A DNA stretch of 64,000 nucleotides from positions 434,001 to 498,000 of the forward strand of contig JAGTXK010000190.1 in assembly GCA_019096195.1 (NCBI GenBank), written 5' to 3'. Source of the stretch: Boletus sp. NGJ (taxonomy: Eukaryota > Basidiomycota > Agaricomycetes > Boletales > Boletaceae). Of the stretch, positions 12,451-23,639 are shown piece after piece. The position numbers were made by a program, and so were the translations under genes. Position 1 is the stretch's first letter, and the number at the start of each line of letters is the position of its first letter. The notes beneath the pieces were generated by a model. That model saw only the letters and a program-made list of their open reading frames with translations, made no database searches and had not been told where the DNA came from.

Positions 12451-12994
12451 GTCAGACAACAAACAGATGGAACTTTACACACGTAAGAGCAGCAACTTAT
12501 CTACAAGATAAGAAAGGTAGACACCTGTGACGATGGCGTCGTCTGATGACAGGCTTTGCAGCTTCCTTGGCTGACACCGCGAAGGGACCCTCGTACACGA
12601 CTGCGCGCATGATTCACGATTCAAGATCGGTTATAAGTTGTAAGCGACCTGGCAAACATAACATCAGGCGAGATACAACGTTATGGAACGGGCAACATAC
12701 GAAAACAAGGGCTGCAAAATGCAACTGTGCTCCCTAATGAGTGGGATGTCAGTTGTTCCTGGGGCTATTCTACTTCCATAGTACGAGCTAGAGATTGGCG
12801 TGTTTTTACACTGACATTTCGTGTGGTAGCCAGTCGGACCCTCTGTCATCATTTGGTCTGCCTCGTTCGCACGAAGCACCTCCTGACAAAAGCTTGTGGT
12901 TCAGAATCGGTTTAATGGAAGGAGACACGGCCCACGCTCACGTATGTCGGAGAAGGAAGAAAGTGGCGGATAGTAATTACAGCCAAACAAACCG

Positions 12995-13017
12995 ACGCGT
13001 CGGTAAGCGGGACGCGT
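12995..13017. promoter_or_regulatory. two MluI cell-cycle boxes (ACGCGT) upstream of RPA3
   Basis: The palindrome ACGCGT occurs at 12995-13000 and again at 13012-13017, 17 bp apart and 32-54 bp before the RPA3 start codon. In ascomycete yeasts this is the MCB site bound by MBF, which drives G1/S transcription of DNA-replication genes. The sites are seen directly; their use in this fungus is inferred from the gene they precede. Confidence 0.6.
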
Positions 13018-13048
13018 CTGATTGTCACCACCGCGTCCAACGCTTTCA

Positions 13049-13542
13049 ATGAACGATTATCAGTCTCCCAGAGTCAACGCCGCGCGTCTCCCGAATTTCG
13101 TCGGGCGTACAGTGCGATTGCCGTGCAAGGTGCTGAGCGTGAGTTGTATGTTATCTGCCAGACATTGAGTCTCCTTTCTAAGAGCGGACATCAGCAACAG
13201 CCAGGTAGCGCCGTCGTCGAAGCATGCGATGGAGGGCAGGTCGACATACGGATGAAGGAGGTACGCCTGATTCCGTACCTGCCAGACAACCAGTTCACGA
13301 TCCGGATATCACCTAGAACGAACAGTTGGTGGGGACGTTTGTCGAGATCATCGGTCTAGTAGTCGACGAATCGAGCGTCAAGTTCGTGTTTGGTCTCAAC
13401 TTGGACTCGGACAAAGAACTTGGTAAGCTGTACCACCCTTGTGTCTCCGTACGTCTTTGACTAGATATCAGACATGAACCTGGTTAATGATGTCGTCGAG
13501 CTGACCTTCGACTCAAGATTCAAGAAGATGTTCCCTTCCTAG
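13049..13542 (+). CDS. RFA3: replication protein A small subunit RPA3/Rfa3
   Basis: Smallest subunit of the single-stranded-DNA-binding RPA trimer. Exons join to MNDYQSPRVNAARLPNFVGR, TVRLPCKVLS, then SAVVEACDGGQVDIRMKE, VGTFVEIIGLVVDESSVKF and VNDVVELTFDSRFKKMFPS, which is the OB-fold pattern and usual length (about 120 residues) of the family. Three introns are clear: after KVLS (GTGAGT..CTAAG), after MKE (GTACGC..CCTAG) and after DKEL (GTAAGC..ACTAG). The stop is at 13540-13542. Two ACGCGT boxes lie just upstream. A decayed copy of the second intron and third exon sits about 0.9 kb downstream. Confidence 0.93.
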
Positions 13543-13619
13543 TCACGCTGCATCCCTCCCACTTGACGTTTGCGCTTCTAGGCTACCACGGTCCTGTATC
13601 TCCATCAAAAATTACATCC

Positions 13620-13686
13620 TGTTTCCTTGGTGGTAGTGTATTACTTTTACGAGTGCATTTGAGATATTGAGATGGTACTAAGCTAG
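13620..13686. pseudogene. short decayed copy of part of the ASCC2 gene
   Basis: The segment matches 16616-16682 inside the first exon of the ASCC2 gene in the same orientation, sharing blocks such as TGGTGGTA, ATTACTT and TTTGAGA.ATTGAGATG over about 66 bp with roughly a dozen mismatches. It is too short and too diverged to code. It lies directly after RPA3. Confidence 0.5.
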
Positions 13687-14204
13687 CACTGTCAGAAACA
13701 GATAGGAAAGATGATTGGGATGGATTGACAACATGTGGGTACAACTATCTTACATGGATACGAGGGTTTATTTAGTCAGAGTACCAACAAAATCCTCCAG
13801 CAGTTGTATTTCATTATACTGGAAATTGATTGCAGAGCAGGCAATTACACAAATATACTTGCGGACCCACAGGGATGTGGTGGAAATTCATTGTCGGGGA
13901 CAGGACGAGACCATGCTTACCGACGGATTCGACGAGCGGTCATCATCAGACGGAATGGTTCTGGGGCGATCAATTCCTTCGAAATATGGGACAATGAATA
14001 CGTGATGCATTCTGAGAGTACACAGCTCTTTCGAGCATCCTCCCGCCGCACGACCAGAAATCATATCGTAGTCCCCCCGAAAGAACCATATATTCCTCCG
14101 TGCCAACCACCCCAGGCGATTTGTTCCCAGGGCTGTTGACGAAGACGGCGATGCTATAGTCAATAATGCCAGTGGAAAGTCGACTGCCACCAGAAGGGAT
14201 AACA

Positions 14205-14400
14205 CAAAGTCGAGAGACGGATGAAACGTCGAAGGAAGTACGCCTGATTCTGTATCCGCCAGACAGTTAGCTCACGAGCTGAAGATCGCCCAGAACAAAC
14301 AATTGGCAGGGCGTTCGTTGAGATCATCGGTCAAGAAATCAGTGACTCGGAGTCGAGTATCAAGTTCCTGCTATCTTGTATCGCCACCATCAAGGACAAC
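14205..14400 (+). pseudogene. decayed partial copy of RPA3
   Basis: The sequence GTACGCCTGATTCTGTATC and the following bases repeat RPA3 intron 2 (about 13259-13315), followed by a copy of exon 3 (GAGATCATCGGTCAAG.AATC against GAGATCATCGGTCTAGTAGTC). Upstream, ..GTCGAGAGACGGATGAAACG resembles the end of RPA3 exon 2. Intron and exon are both copied, so this came from DNA and not from mRNA. Frame and splice sites are broken. It ends close to the 3' end of the ASCC2 gene. Confidence 0.65.
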
Positions 14401-14413
14401 AGTTGCCCAAACT

Positions 14414-16752
14414 TTAAGTCGATGGACTAGCACCTGCCTTCATCATCTTCTTGTCGTGTCCCCTTTTCCGGTTGCTAGATTTGTTCTTTTCCTTGTGCGC
14501 CCGTTCGCGTACAACTTCATCATTTTTTCCTCCTGGTCCGCTTCTTCCGCCACTATCACGTCCTCTTCCTCTTCCTCTTCCTCTTCCTCTGACCATACCC
14601 CCTCCTCTACCCCGTTGTCCACCGCCAGGTTGATCCCCCGTGCCTCCAGTAATCCCTATACTCCTCGCTCTATTCCCAGAAAACTCATGCTTCTGCAATA
14701 TCCGTTCTTTCTTGGGCTACAGTAGTGTACATCCATGTGAGTGGGAATGTATCCACACAGAACCACTCACGTTCCTATCCAACATGATTCTCCAGCCTTC
14801 AATCTGTTCATCCGTCCAGCCTGGTAAAGAAACCTTAGTAGTTCCAAGGGCGACCTTGATTCCGTGATCGTTACCTGTCTGTTGCTTGAGCTCGGCGCGC
14901 GGCTTGCCTCTTCGTGTCTCTGCATCTCGATCGAATAACTTGGGATCTCCGAGGTAAGCCAGCTCTAATATCGTCTCCGGCTTGCTTGGGTCAACACCAT
15001 CCTCTTCACTGACTTGTTCGTCGCCACTGTCCTCCCCATCACCTACGACCTTGATGGTGCTTGCGCCAGGTTCGTCAAAGTCATCGTCTAGGTCGATCAC
15101 TTCCAGTGCCTTGGACTTCCCACGCTCTTCCTCGTCAGAATCCACAGACATCTCCTCGACTAGGCGAATTGTGATTGCTCTCATCGGTTCCATTTCTGCC
15201 CTGTCACTGACCAATGGTTGTTGCATCTTGCCTAGGTGCAAGAGATCAGTGTCCCATAGGAATGCCAAGAAAAGCCCCTCGATATCGTACGTTTTCTTTC
15301 CGACGTGTACCCGACTCAGGTCCATAACCTCATCATCGAACACATTCTTCCTCTCTATAGGAGCATTTGTGCGAGGAACGATAACTGAGAAGTTCTTGGC
15401 AACGCTATCTCCGAGTGCGTCCTCGTCCGGAGCAGTTCCCTCCAAAAGAGCTTCAATCACTCTTTCAGCATTGCCATGGAATAGGCAGGAGGGATGCGTA
15501 AGCAGTTTGCGAATGTACTGGGGTGAGTGATGGGGGAGTATATCGAGCACTTGTGTCACTTGCACGTCGAGATCGGCGTCGTGGGGTGGCGTGGGTTCGG
15601 GAGCTGTCGCCTTTGCTTTCCCCTTGTCGTTAAAGGCGGGCTGTGTGGTCAGAACTGCATTTTTGGAGGCGCCTGGAGCGACGCCGGACGAACGAAGGAT
15701 GAGCTTGAGTGCACCCGGATCTTTGGTATTCCCTCCCGACAGCTGAACGTCGAGAGAACGCAACGTTGATTCCAGGAGGTCCATCCGCGCGTCGTCCCGT
15801 GACGCATGGCATAACGCAGAAGATAAAGTCCTGTTGAGTTCATACGCGTATTGATAGTCTGCGACGAGCGATCGATTGAGGAATGGAACACCGTCAGCAG
15901 ATCCCACAGCTGTGGACTGTGGCGTGATGTCAAGCAATGCGAACACGATCCCAAAGGTCCGGTCTACCTCCGCCGCGAGTTCTGTCCCGGATGCTGTTGA
16001 GATGTCCCGTACCATCGTCGTCACGATGAGGTGGAAGGCGTCGACAATTTCCATTTTGGCGTCGAGCCATATTCGCTCCCAATCGTCAAGTTCGCGGTTA
16101 GCGACGCCCATCTGGATGCCACCATTTACACGGGAGATGGCGGCGAGGCCGTCGTCATACGCCCGCGCTAGTGTGATAACGAATTCCTTGCTACGCGCAA
16201 ATGGACGTACAAGTGCTGGTGGACTGGGACGGAGAAGGCTCGTCAAGCAACGAGCCGTTTTTCGGAGACCGTATAATCCCGAAGACCGGGATGGCGAAAG
16301 CAAGGATGTGAATGCGGGAACCACCTCCGAGGCGAACGTGGCAGGTAGGTTGGGTGTCCCGCCGAGGGCTGCAGACAAGATACGATCTCAAGCGAGTGAT
16401 CTTGGATGGAAAAGGCAACGCAGAGATTGGATAGTGCCGTGAGTTCCAATCCTGGAGCAGAGGATGCGACCCTCTCTGCAAGGAGGAGGACGCGTTGGCG
16501 TAGGCGATCGTCATACTTCACAGGCTCGATGTCTCCCCAGATAAGGGTCTCAAGGATATGATGCGCCGCATCGCTGGCATAACTGGAGATAAAAGCACGG
16601 GTCGAAGGTGTATCCCGTTTTGCTGGTGGTAACGCAATTACTTGTGCAAGTGCGTTTGAGAGATTGAGATGAAATTGGGTTAGTTGCGACGCTGAGAAGC
16701 CCTTTCTTGCCTGGGTAGAAGGATAAATTGGAAGTGGTGCGACGGTCCCCAT
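14414..16752 (-). CDS. CUE3: ASCC2/Cue3-like CUE-domain protein (ribosome quality control trigger complex)
   Basis: Homologue of ASCC2 (yeast Cue3/Rqt3), a ubiquitin-binding member of the RQT/ASC-1 complex that splits collided ribosomes. The start MGTVAPLPIYPSTQARKG at 16750-16752 opens a helical N-terminal domain (NLSNALAQVIALPPAKRDTP, LLLAERVASSAPGLEL). A small intron near 16380-16420 is needed before SAALGGTPNLPATF. The CUE-type segment is VTQVLDILPHHSPQYIRKLL followed by NAERVIEALLEGTAPDED. Downstream are acidic linkers and the motif GWTDEQIEGWRIMLDRN. A last intron (about 14711-14765) leads to KKERILQKHEFSGN and a glycine-arginine tail (RGRGRGRGRGRD) ending at 14414-14416. The RGG tail and domain order match fungal and animal ASCC2. 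The exact first intron border is unresolved. Confidence 0.87.
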
Positions 16753-17019
16753 GAAAGCTGGATGTGTCGTTACCACTGAACCGCCGGGGCGCGTCGTGAC
16801 ACGGTGGAAAATACGAAGCCTAAAAGATCCCCCGAGATGAGAGCAGCACAAGCCTTGAGACAGATGAAGAATTCAATTTCTCCTTGGAACTCTCGTAGAT
16901 ATCACCAGAGGAAGTGTCGAGCTCCTACGTTCTCAGATCTCAGACATTACAGACGAGTGGCTAGTAGATCAATTGGTTGTTTGATACTATTTGGCAAAGC
17001 TCGCAAACAAATCCACCGT

Positions 17020-18481
17020 TTAGCAAACATGTTCAATGTTGTCTTCCTTGTTGACCCTTGGTCCGAGGTCTCGCCCAACTGTTCTCTCAAACACCTCCAG
17101 GATAAATGTGAAGAGAGACCTTGTAAGGGCTGCATCCCAACGCCCCTTGGACGACTCGTCTCGAATAAAGGCGTGTTGAGCTTGTACCTCTAGAAACTGA
17201 AGCAACACAACCTAGTGAGTATCTCCTCGAAGCGCATAACAAACTGTACGGACAGAACATGCAACGTTGGCGTCTTCGAGCGTCTTTCTGATGAGGTCGC
17301 GGCCTGCACGTGGCACGTGCGTATCCTACCACCGCAATTAGCGTGGCGTCATCAGGACGAAACAAGGGATGATACATGCCTGCTTTCCGAAAATCATCTA
17401 GAATAACCCTTGTGATGTGGAGACAACCTGATGACAGACAGTGCTTACAACGAGCTCTCCTTTCATGTCACCTTTTCGGACTCGCTCGAGCGAGTCATCG
17501 TTCTTGCCTTTCCCGAGAGTGGCACTGTGGACGTCCGTTGCAAAGAAGCACACAGAAGACAGCACTCGGGGGTTAAGGGCAGCCTAAGAAAGATTCCAAC
17601 CATTTAATAACAGTATCTTTGACGAGAAATGTCACAATCGCACGCGGAATGCCTGGATTTTGGTGAGACACATCATCCGACTCAAACAGCAGAGAGATGT
17701 ACCAAGTGACCTCCTAGGCACATTCCCGTCGCTTTGGAAAATGTAAGGCGCTGGCGACTGAGGAAAACGACGTACGGACCCGCAATACGACCATTGCAGT
17801 TTGGATGGGAGACCAGCAGGTCGATGGAAAGTGTGGCATCCTTTAACCCATCCACGATTGAAGAGATCAGCCACCATCAGAACAGGGGCGAGGGAAGTGA
17901 GTACCTCATCGTAGGCAGCCACTGTTTTCTCGATCTAACAGACATTATCAAGAAGACGATCAAACACGCGGTGTTATGTCCACCTTGTATTTGTTACCTC
18001 GGTCCGTTCCTAACAGTGGGCACACGTTCGGTGAGTGTCCAATGGAGATAACCGAAACAAGGCACCTTCCGTATCGTACGAGATAGGTTCTGGGCCCTCG
18101 AACTCGTGATAAGTCGACGGGCACGCTGAACTCGTCTGCGTGAGAGATCATCTGATCACGATACCAGACGCACCAACAACATACCCATGGCTTGCAATCT
18201 GTCCGGCAAACCTCTCAACAGGTCCGGTCACCTGGTAAATCTCGCTGATGTTATGGATCAGTCGAGAGAATTACTGTAGGAGTGATCTACCACATACCTG
18301 AAGCAGACAACGCCTGTCCATAGTCATTCTGTAAGATACAAAGTGGAATGGAAGGTTACTAAATACCCGGAAACTTGGCCTGGGGGTAGTTTGGCATGAC
18401 GGGAGCGATCACAAAGATCCGGATTGGTTTCCCGTTGTCGAGCTTGCTGGGCACATCGTGATGAGTTTTGGTGATCAACAT
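17020..18481 (-). CDS. dienelactone hydrolase family protein
   Basis: Alpha/beta hydrolase of the dienelactone hydrolase (carboxymethylenebutenolidase) family. No open frame longer than about 60 codons exists, but joining 12 or so small exons gives a full protein: MLITKTHHDVPSKLDNGK, FPGVVCFSEIYQVTGPVERF, GYVVACPSTYHEFEGPEPI, TDRGNKYKIEKTVAAYDED, GRIAATGMCLGGHLAFR, ATDVHSATLGKGK, GELVMIFGKQDTHVP and FLEVQAQHAFIRDESSKGR. The Cys-Asp-His triad is intact: Cys in GMCLGG, Asp in KQDTH, His in QAQHAF. Start is at 18479-18481, stop at 17020-17022. Two introns appear to use GC-AG ends with donor GCATGT: one between GKQ and DTH (clear), one between DANV and the strand before FLEVQ (probable). Substrate unknown. 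Confidence 0.88.
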
Positions 18482-18913
18482 GGTGGTGGGTGTCAAACAA
18501 GTGTCCTGTGCTCCAGATATATGTACACGAGCTGATTCAAATTTGCCCACGCAGTCCAACACGGGGCCCTACTAGGACTCTCAGGCTGGTGGTTCAAATA
18601 TTTATCACCGGAACCACTGGTTCTGGACACACGTCCACGGGGAGTCACTGATCGGTTGGTGAGTCACTCAGGCGTCTGAACTCCCCAGCAGATTGCAACG
18701 ACTCCGACAATATAGGCTAACTTGGTTCAATCAGATAGTGGCTAGTCAATTGATCAAGTACTAGACATGACAAGATGTGTTGACAAGGTGAAATGCTACA
18801 CTTTTGAGTGACATCTAATTGTAGATTGTGCTCCGATGGTACCCGTAAGCTATAAAGGGCACACTTTCCCAAGAGAAACACATCCATATAGATGAAACAG
18901 AAAAGAATCTCAC
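18482..18913. other. intergenic, nothing recognised
   Basis: About 430 bp between the start of the hydrolase gene and the stop of the sorting-nexin gene. No coding, RNA or repeat signal was seen. Confidence 0.6.
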
Positions 18914-21405
18914 TTAGGCCCACAGTCGACTCAGAACACTGTTTCTGCCTCCTGAACTTGAACTCCCAAGAAGCAAACCCATACCACCCTGGATAGCCAT
19001 GCTCACAGGTCGCATCGGCGCCGAGTCATACACGTGTGGACAAGGCTGCGGAAGCGGCTCGACATCATTCACCGATCTATCCAAATCCTTCTCGAATCGT
19101 GAAGGTCTTCTGGGTGAGCGCCCTAGCTCATCCAAGTACGGGGGATCGAGTGTTCGTCGTGCAGCTTTGAGTCGTGTCAGCATCTGTTCGTACAATGCAA
19201 TTTCCCCGTCGAGATGATCCTTTGTTAGACTCGTGAAATCTTCGACTTTTTGCGTGTGATAAGTGTCCAGTTCGGACATGGTTGCATTAAGAACGGTTTC
19301 GCAACGTGAAGCTACTTCCTCGTTTGGCTGGCGGTAAATCAGTCAGAGAAGTGATGCCAAGTATGGATTGCATACGTTGTTGCCGGTGGCCTGCGCATAC
19401 CTGGAGTACGTGGATCGATGGGTCTCTATAATTCCCTTGAATCGGTGGTTCAGCTTGTGTGTGAACCCCGCACCACAGAACGCACCTGATATGTCACGTA
19501 AGGGTGGGCGACGCTCTTGAGAGCTTCGTGAGTCGCAAGTTGTCTTCTCCTGGCCTGTAGCCACTTTGAGCGGAGAGCTACACGTGCGAAAACTTGACAC
19601 TGACGTGGTCATCACACAGATCTGCCACACTTTGCAATGTCTCTGCAGTCTTTTGAACCGCCTTCGTGAGCTTCAGACAGTCTTGGCAGTCGTCACGCCA
19701 ACACCAAGCACCGTCATTGTTCAGGAGACCCTGCAACTGCGGAGATGCATTGTCTTCCTCCTCAACTGCGCCAAGGGCTGGTGCAGATGATAATGGCTTC
19801 GCAGTGATAAGAGACAGGAGGGAGTAGGAAAGCAGGCGCTCAGCTTTGGATATCTCTGCACGAGCCAATGGCTGTGAGAGACGTATACTGAAGTGAAAAC
19901 GGTTACCTACCAATCCGTGCTTCCCTCACTCGATTGAAGGTATTCCGCAATCCTTGTACACCTTTGCCGACGACTCGCACATGGTTGTCAAACTTCTCGA
20001 TCATCTCTGAAGCATCCTGAATATCGACGTTGAATGCTGGATGAAAAACGTGCGCAAAGAAGGATGGTCCAGCAGCATGCATCGACAAGAATTGTGGCAT
20101 GAGCCGTTTCCATTCCTTGCATAGAAAGCAGTATGAGGGATGTTGAGCAGGTTCTTAAACCCCACCCTGTGCCAAGGGACCGCTCACCAAGTCATCTTCA
20201 CATCCCAGGAACGATGTGACAACTTCCGCATAGCGCGCGATGGGGTGCCGCACAATACGGTCGAGGTAACGTTCCAAGTCTCCTCGCCGAGCTTCGACGA
20301 ATGCAGCATTAAATCGACCTGCGTATTGCTTCTCCGGAAGAGGAGGTAGTGCAATTCCGGGAAGCCGTCTGAGTAATGAAGTATGAAGAACGACGAAGTG
20401 CGAAAAGCGTCGTTGGACGGTGATATATGCAGGGGAGGTAAAACGGATCGCCTCGTCACCAGGCCCACTGTGCTCGGACGGCTGGACAAAAGAGGTAACA
20501 TTGTACACGGTGTAAGCTCCGGAAAGGCCTGACGACCGCTTCGACGGCGAATGCACCAAGACACGGAACCCAGGAATCTTGGGCTGCCAGGCCGGGCCTT
20601 CGTCCACAAAATGTCTATCTGCTTCTCCGACACCTAGCCTGTTGAGTCGAATGTCTTCCGCCGCGGAATCTGTCGTCGAAAACCGGTTATGAGATATAGG
20701 ATTGGATGTTGCAGGTTCATCTTCAGGATGTGGAGCACCGTTGAGGACCCACTCCTCCGCGCCGCTGGTGACGAAGGCGGAGAATCGATTGATGGTCTTC
20801 CCACCGAGCAACCGTTGCCGGAAACTAGGAAACACGTTTGGCCATTCCCCTGTAACCTGTGGGACGAGTGGAGAGAGCTCTGATTTGGAGCTGCCCTTGG
20901 GAGACGGACGAGGCGTGACGGTGTCGATGGATGGCTCCTTCGTTATCGAGTGACCGTCAGCTGGCGCAGAGAGGAAGTTGATGGTGTGCTGCATTACGAG
21001 ATATTAGCTGAAACCATCGCTGGCGTTGTACCCACCTACCGTGTAATAAGTCGTGGGCAACAAACCAATTTTTCCATCTTCCGTCTTTACGAGGCTCCAT
21101 CCATCTCCGACGTCTTGCTTCACAACTTCGAGCTGGTCCCCGGCTTCGACGGTAAGCTCCCTGAACTCTGCCTTGCCCTCGAACTGGTAAAGTGCGCGCG
21201 CAGACAAGCCGCGTTCATATACCTCTAGATGATCAGTCGGTTCGTCGTCGGAGAGGGACCCTCGATCCAGGTGTTCTGTCCATGCGGCGGATGAGTTTAT
21301 CCCAGCGTCGAAGTCGTGATCGGAGCGAGGTCTTTGGTCAAATGCATATAACCGAGTGAAAGCAGAAGTTGAACTTTGCATTGTCGTGCGGGGAAGGGTT
21401 GCCAT
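18914..21405 (-). CDS. SH3-PX sorting nexin (SNX9-like, probable C-terminal BAR)
   Basis: Probable membrane-remodelling sorting nexin of the endocytic system. The first exon contains an SH3 domain (ARALYQFEGKAEFRELTVEA, GDGWSLVKTEDGKIGLLP, then TYYTV). The long exon 20155-20994 has a PX domain (ITVQRRFSHFVVLHTSLL, LPGIALPPLPEKQYAGRF, RGDLERYLDRIVRHP); the RRF and PPLPEK pieces are the usual phosphoinositide-binding parts. Downstream exons (about 19900-20100, 19578-19913, 18914-19279) are helical and charged (ASEMIEKFDNHVRVVGKGVQ, HLDGEIALYEQMLTRLKAA), consistent with a BAR domain. The stop is at 18914-18916. Start chosen as MATLPRTTMQ at 21403-21405; the inner ATG of MQSSTSAF is the alternative. 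Exon borders in the BAR part are not resolved. Confidence 0.82.
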
Positions 21406-21681
21406 TGCGTACACCGCCGCGGCAATACGAGTGTTGAAAACGCCAGTACAGTACCAGATGGCCGTTTGGCACAACCTTTAATCACAAATCGTACAGAGAC
21501 AGGACCGACCTTGCCTGAACAAGGTACTGAGGGTGCGCCTCTAACAGTTCATTGCCGCCTTAAAGGCTACCGAGGGAAAGCTACATTCCCAAAGAATCCT
21601 TTAGGATCACACTCATGAGGCCTAATTATTTACTTAGTTCTGGTTCTTAGGACAATTGTTTCTACTATTTCGCAGTGGAGT

Positions 21682-22891
21682 CTACTTGCAGTCAGGGAAC
21701 CCGAGACCGCCGAAACCGGTCCAAGCAGGGTGGCAAGCACGGAAGTGGTGTGTCTTGTCGATCTCGCGCAGATCTTTGATGTCCTCCTCGGTAAGGTCAA
21801 CGATTTTTGCGTTGCCTGTGTGCAAAATTAATGCCTGCATAGTCGGAAGAACCCCAATTACTCACTGAGAATACGCTCGTTTGTCACCGACTTGGGTAAC
21901 ACTACAAAGTGAGGAGAATCAGCGAGATATTGTGAGGAGCACTACGGTAAAAAAAAACTCACCCGTGTGTAGAGGTTTGTTGGCTTGCAAGGAAATCAAC
22001 ACGTTGGCAGGTGAGATACCATACTTGGTGGCAATTCTATTGACCACTTCGTTTTTCAACAAAGGAGAGTTGTCAGAACCAAGTGGTGAGTACGCTGTCA
22101 ACAAGATTCCCTTCTTTTGGCAGAATTCCACGACATCATGCTGTGGGCAAGACCTTCCAGGCACTATAGTTTTTGGTCGTACTAGCGGCTATCAAAAACT
22201 TACGGGTGAAGTTCGATCTGGTTCGCTGCAGGAATCACTCGAGCAACTTTCAAGAGTCGCTCAAGGTATTCGACAGAGAAGTTGGAGACACCTAACAAAA
22301 GGTATGAGTGATATACCTCCAAAGGCGCTCTCGGCTTACCGATCGCTTTCAGTTTCTCTGGATAAGCGACGTAAAGGTCCTCCATTGCTTTCCACGTGTC
22401 AAGCCAATCATGGCCCTTGTCAGCCTTTCCATCCTGTGTCATAGGGGCCGGCCAATGCATCAACCCTGGATGTGGTATGAACGTCCTGCATAGAAAATGC
22501 GACAAGGGGATTCATACACAGGTCAATGTAAGGGGTATCGAGCTTCTTGAGGGATGACTCGAGAGCTACTGTTGGGTTCCTTTGGTCTGGGTTATCAAGC
22601 TTCGTCGTCAAGAAAATCTGTTCTCTCGGAACCCCTGATGCTTTAATGCCTTGGCCAACTTCGGTCTCGTTCTGGTAACCAGCGGCGGTGTCGATGTGTC
22701 GGTATCCATTCTTCAATGCAAACTCCACTGCGTGTTCAACTTGCCCTGGTTTTGACTTCCAGGTACCTGTTGGAAGAGAAGTATGATCTGATCAACGAGG
22801 CATCGTGAATGACTCAGGTGTCTGATTTACCAAGGCCGACGGTAGGCATGATTGCCCCTGTGTTGAGTGTAATAAAGGTGGTAGCGGGCAT
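21682..22891 (-). CDS. aldo-keto reductase
   Basis: NADPH-dependent aldo-keto reductase. Exons join to [20 protein letters not shown], then [87 protein letters not shown] and the end LGFPDCK at 21682-21684. The tetrad Asp and Tyr (HIDTAAGY), Lys (TTKLDN) and His (LMHWP) is present. Start ATG is at 22889-22891. A TATA-like TTATAATAA lies on this strand about 70 bp upstream (22961-22970). Several short introns are used, including one with a run of A near 21955. Substrate cannot be told from sequence. A broken relative lies immediately upstream. Confidence 0.9.
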
Positions 22892-23149
22892 GTTGACGAT
22901 TGTGGTTGGAACGACGGGGGGAAACAGACAATGGTTCAAAAGTCCTTCAGCACCGAGGCTTTATTATAAGTCTTCCTCATGGCACTCGATATCTATCCGG
23001 GTTATTTATACTGGATTCGGATATAGGGCCAAGTGTCACCAGGTACGGGTCAACTATATTCCATGCTCCATAACTTATTGTGATGCACATCAAGTTACGC
23101 GTTCACGTGTTGCCTGTGCTGTGAATCACCAATCTTTCAAACACGCTTG

Positions 23150-23475
23150 ATAATTGACAGTCTGGGAAACCGAGGCCGCCCCAGGCAGTCCAGGAAGGAT
23201 AGCAGGCACGTATCTTGTTGATATCGTCAAGTTCTGCGATATCTTCCTCTGTGAGGTCGACGATCTTTGCCTGAAGCAACGATCAGTTAAGAATTACGTG
23301 TCGGAATCGATACTCGAAAGATACGGGAGTTGGTGACAGGCTATTTCGAAACACACGAGTGAGCGGCGATCTCGCTGCAAAGATCAGGCTTACCGGTATG
23401 GAACGGCTGTTTGGCGAGGTCAAGACGTTAGTAGGTTGGACGCCGTATTTTGCCGACAATTGAACGGGATGGGTG
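23150..23475 (-). pseudogene. C-terminal fragment of a second aldo-keto reductase
   Basis: The minus strand reads SAKYGVQPTNVL near 23440-23470 and [19 protein letters not shown], then [18 protein letters not shown] near 23160-23215, clearly related to the last two exons of the neighbouring reductase ([47 protein letters not shown]). The catalytic N-terminal half is missing, the original stop position is changed (DCQLSS in place of DCK stop), and a residue or two is lost (NKIRAC against DKTHHFRAC). A tandem duplicate that has decayed fits best. Confidence 0.75.
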
Positions 23476-23639
23476 ATAAAAGATCAGACTTGAATGGAGT
23501 GGGGTCCTTCATACCAAAGGCAAGCGGATGGGCCGGGCATCCGAAGACGGTTTTCCTATCTTCCCGCTGACTTTTTCACCGAACTTTCTCGGAGAGGCCT
23601 TGTGACTTCATATAGCTATCGAATTCTATCAATGACCAA

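Larger units (their letters stand above)
10605..13048. other. 2.4-kb gap without an intact gene
   Basis: No reading frame here joins into a recognisable protein. The part from 10605 to about 11580 shows nothing I can name. From about 11590 to 12450 the minus strand carries a decayed coding remnant (separate entry). The last 60 bp hold two MluI boxes in front of RPA3. Confidence 0.6.

Noticed and set aside
14550-14640. TCTTCC simple repeat as a microsatellite of interest
   Set aside because: It is the antisense of the RGRGRG codons in the ASCC2 tail and needs no other explanation.
15876-16442. 188-codon plus-strand open frame
   Set aside because: Antisense to the long ASCC2 exon, whose minus-strand frame matches the family throughout.
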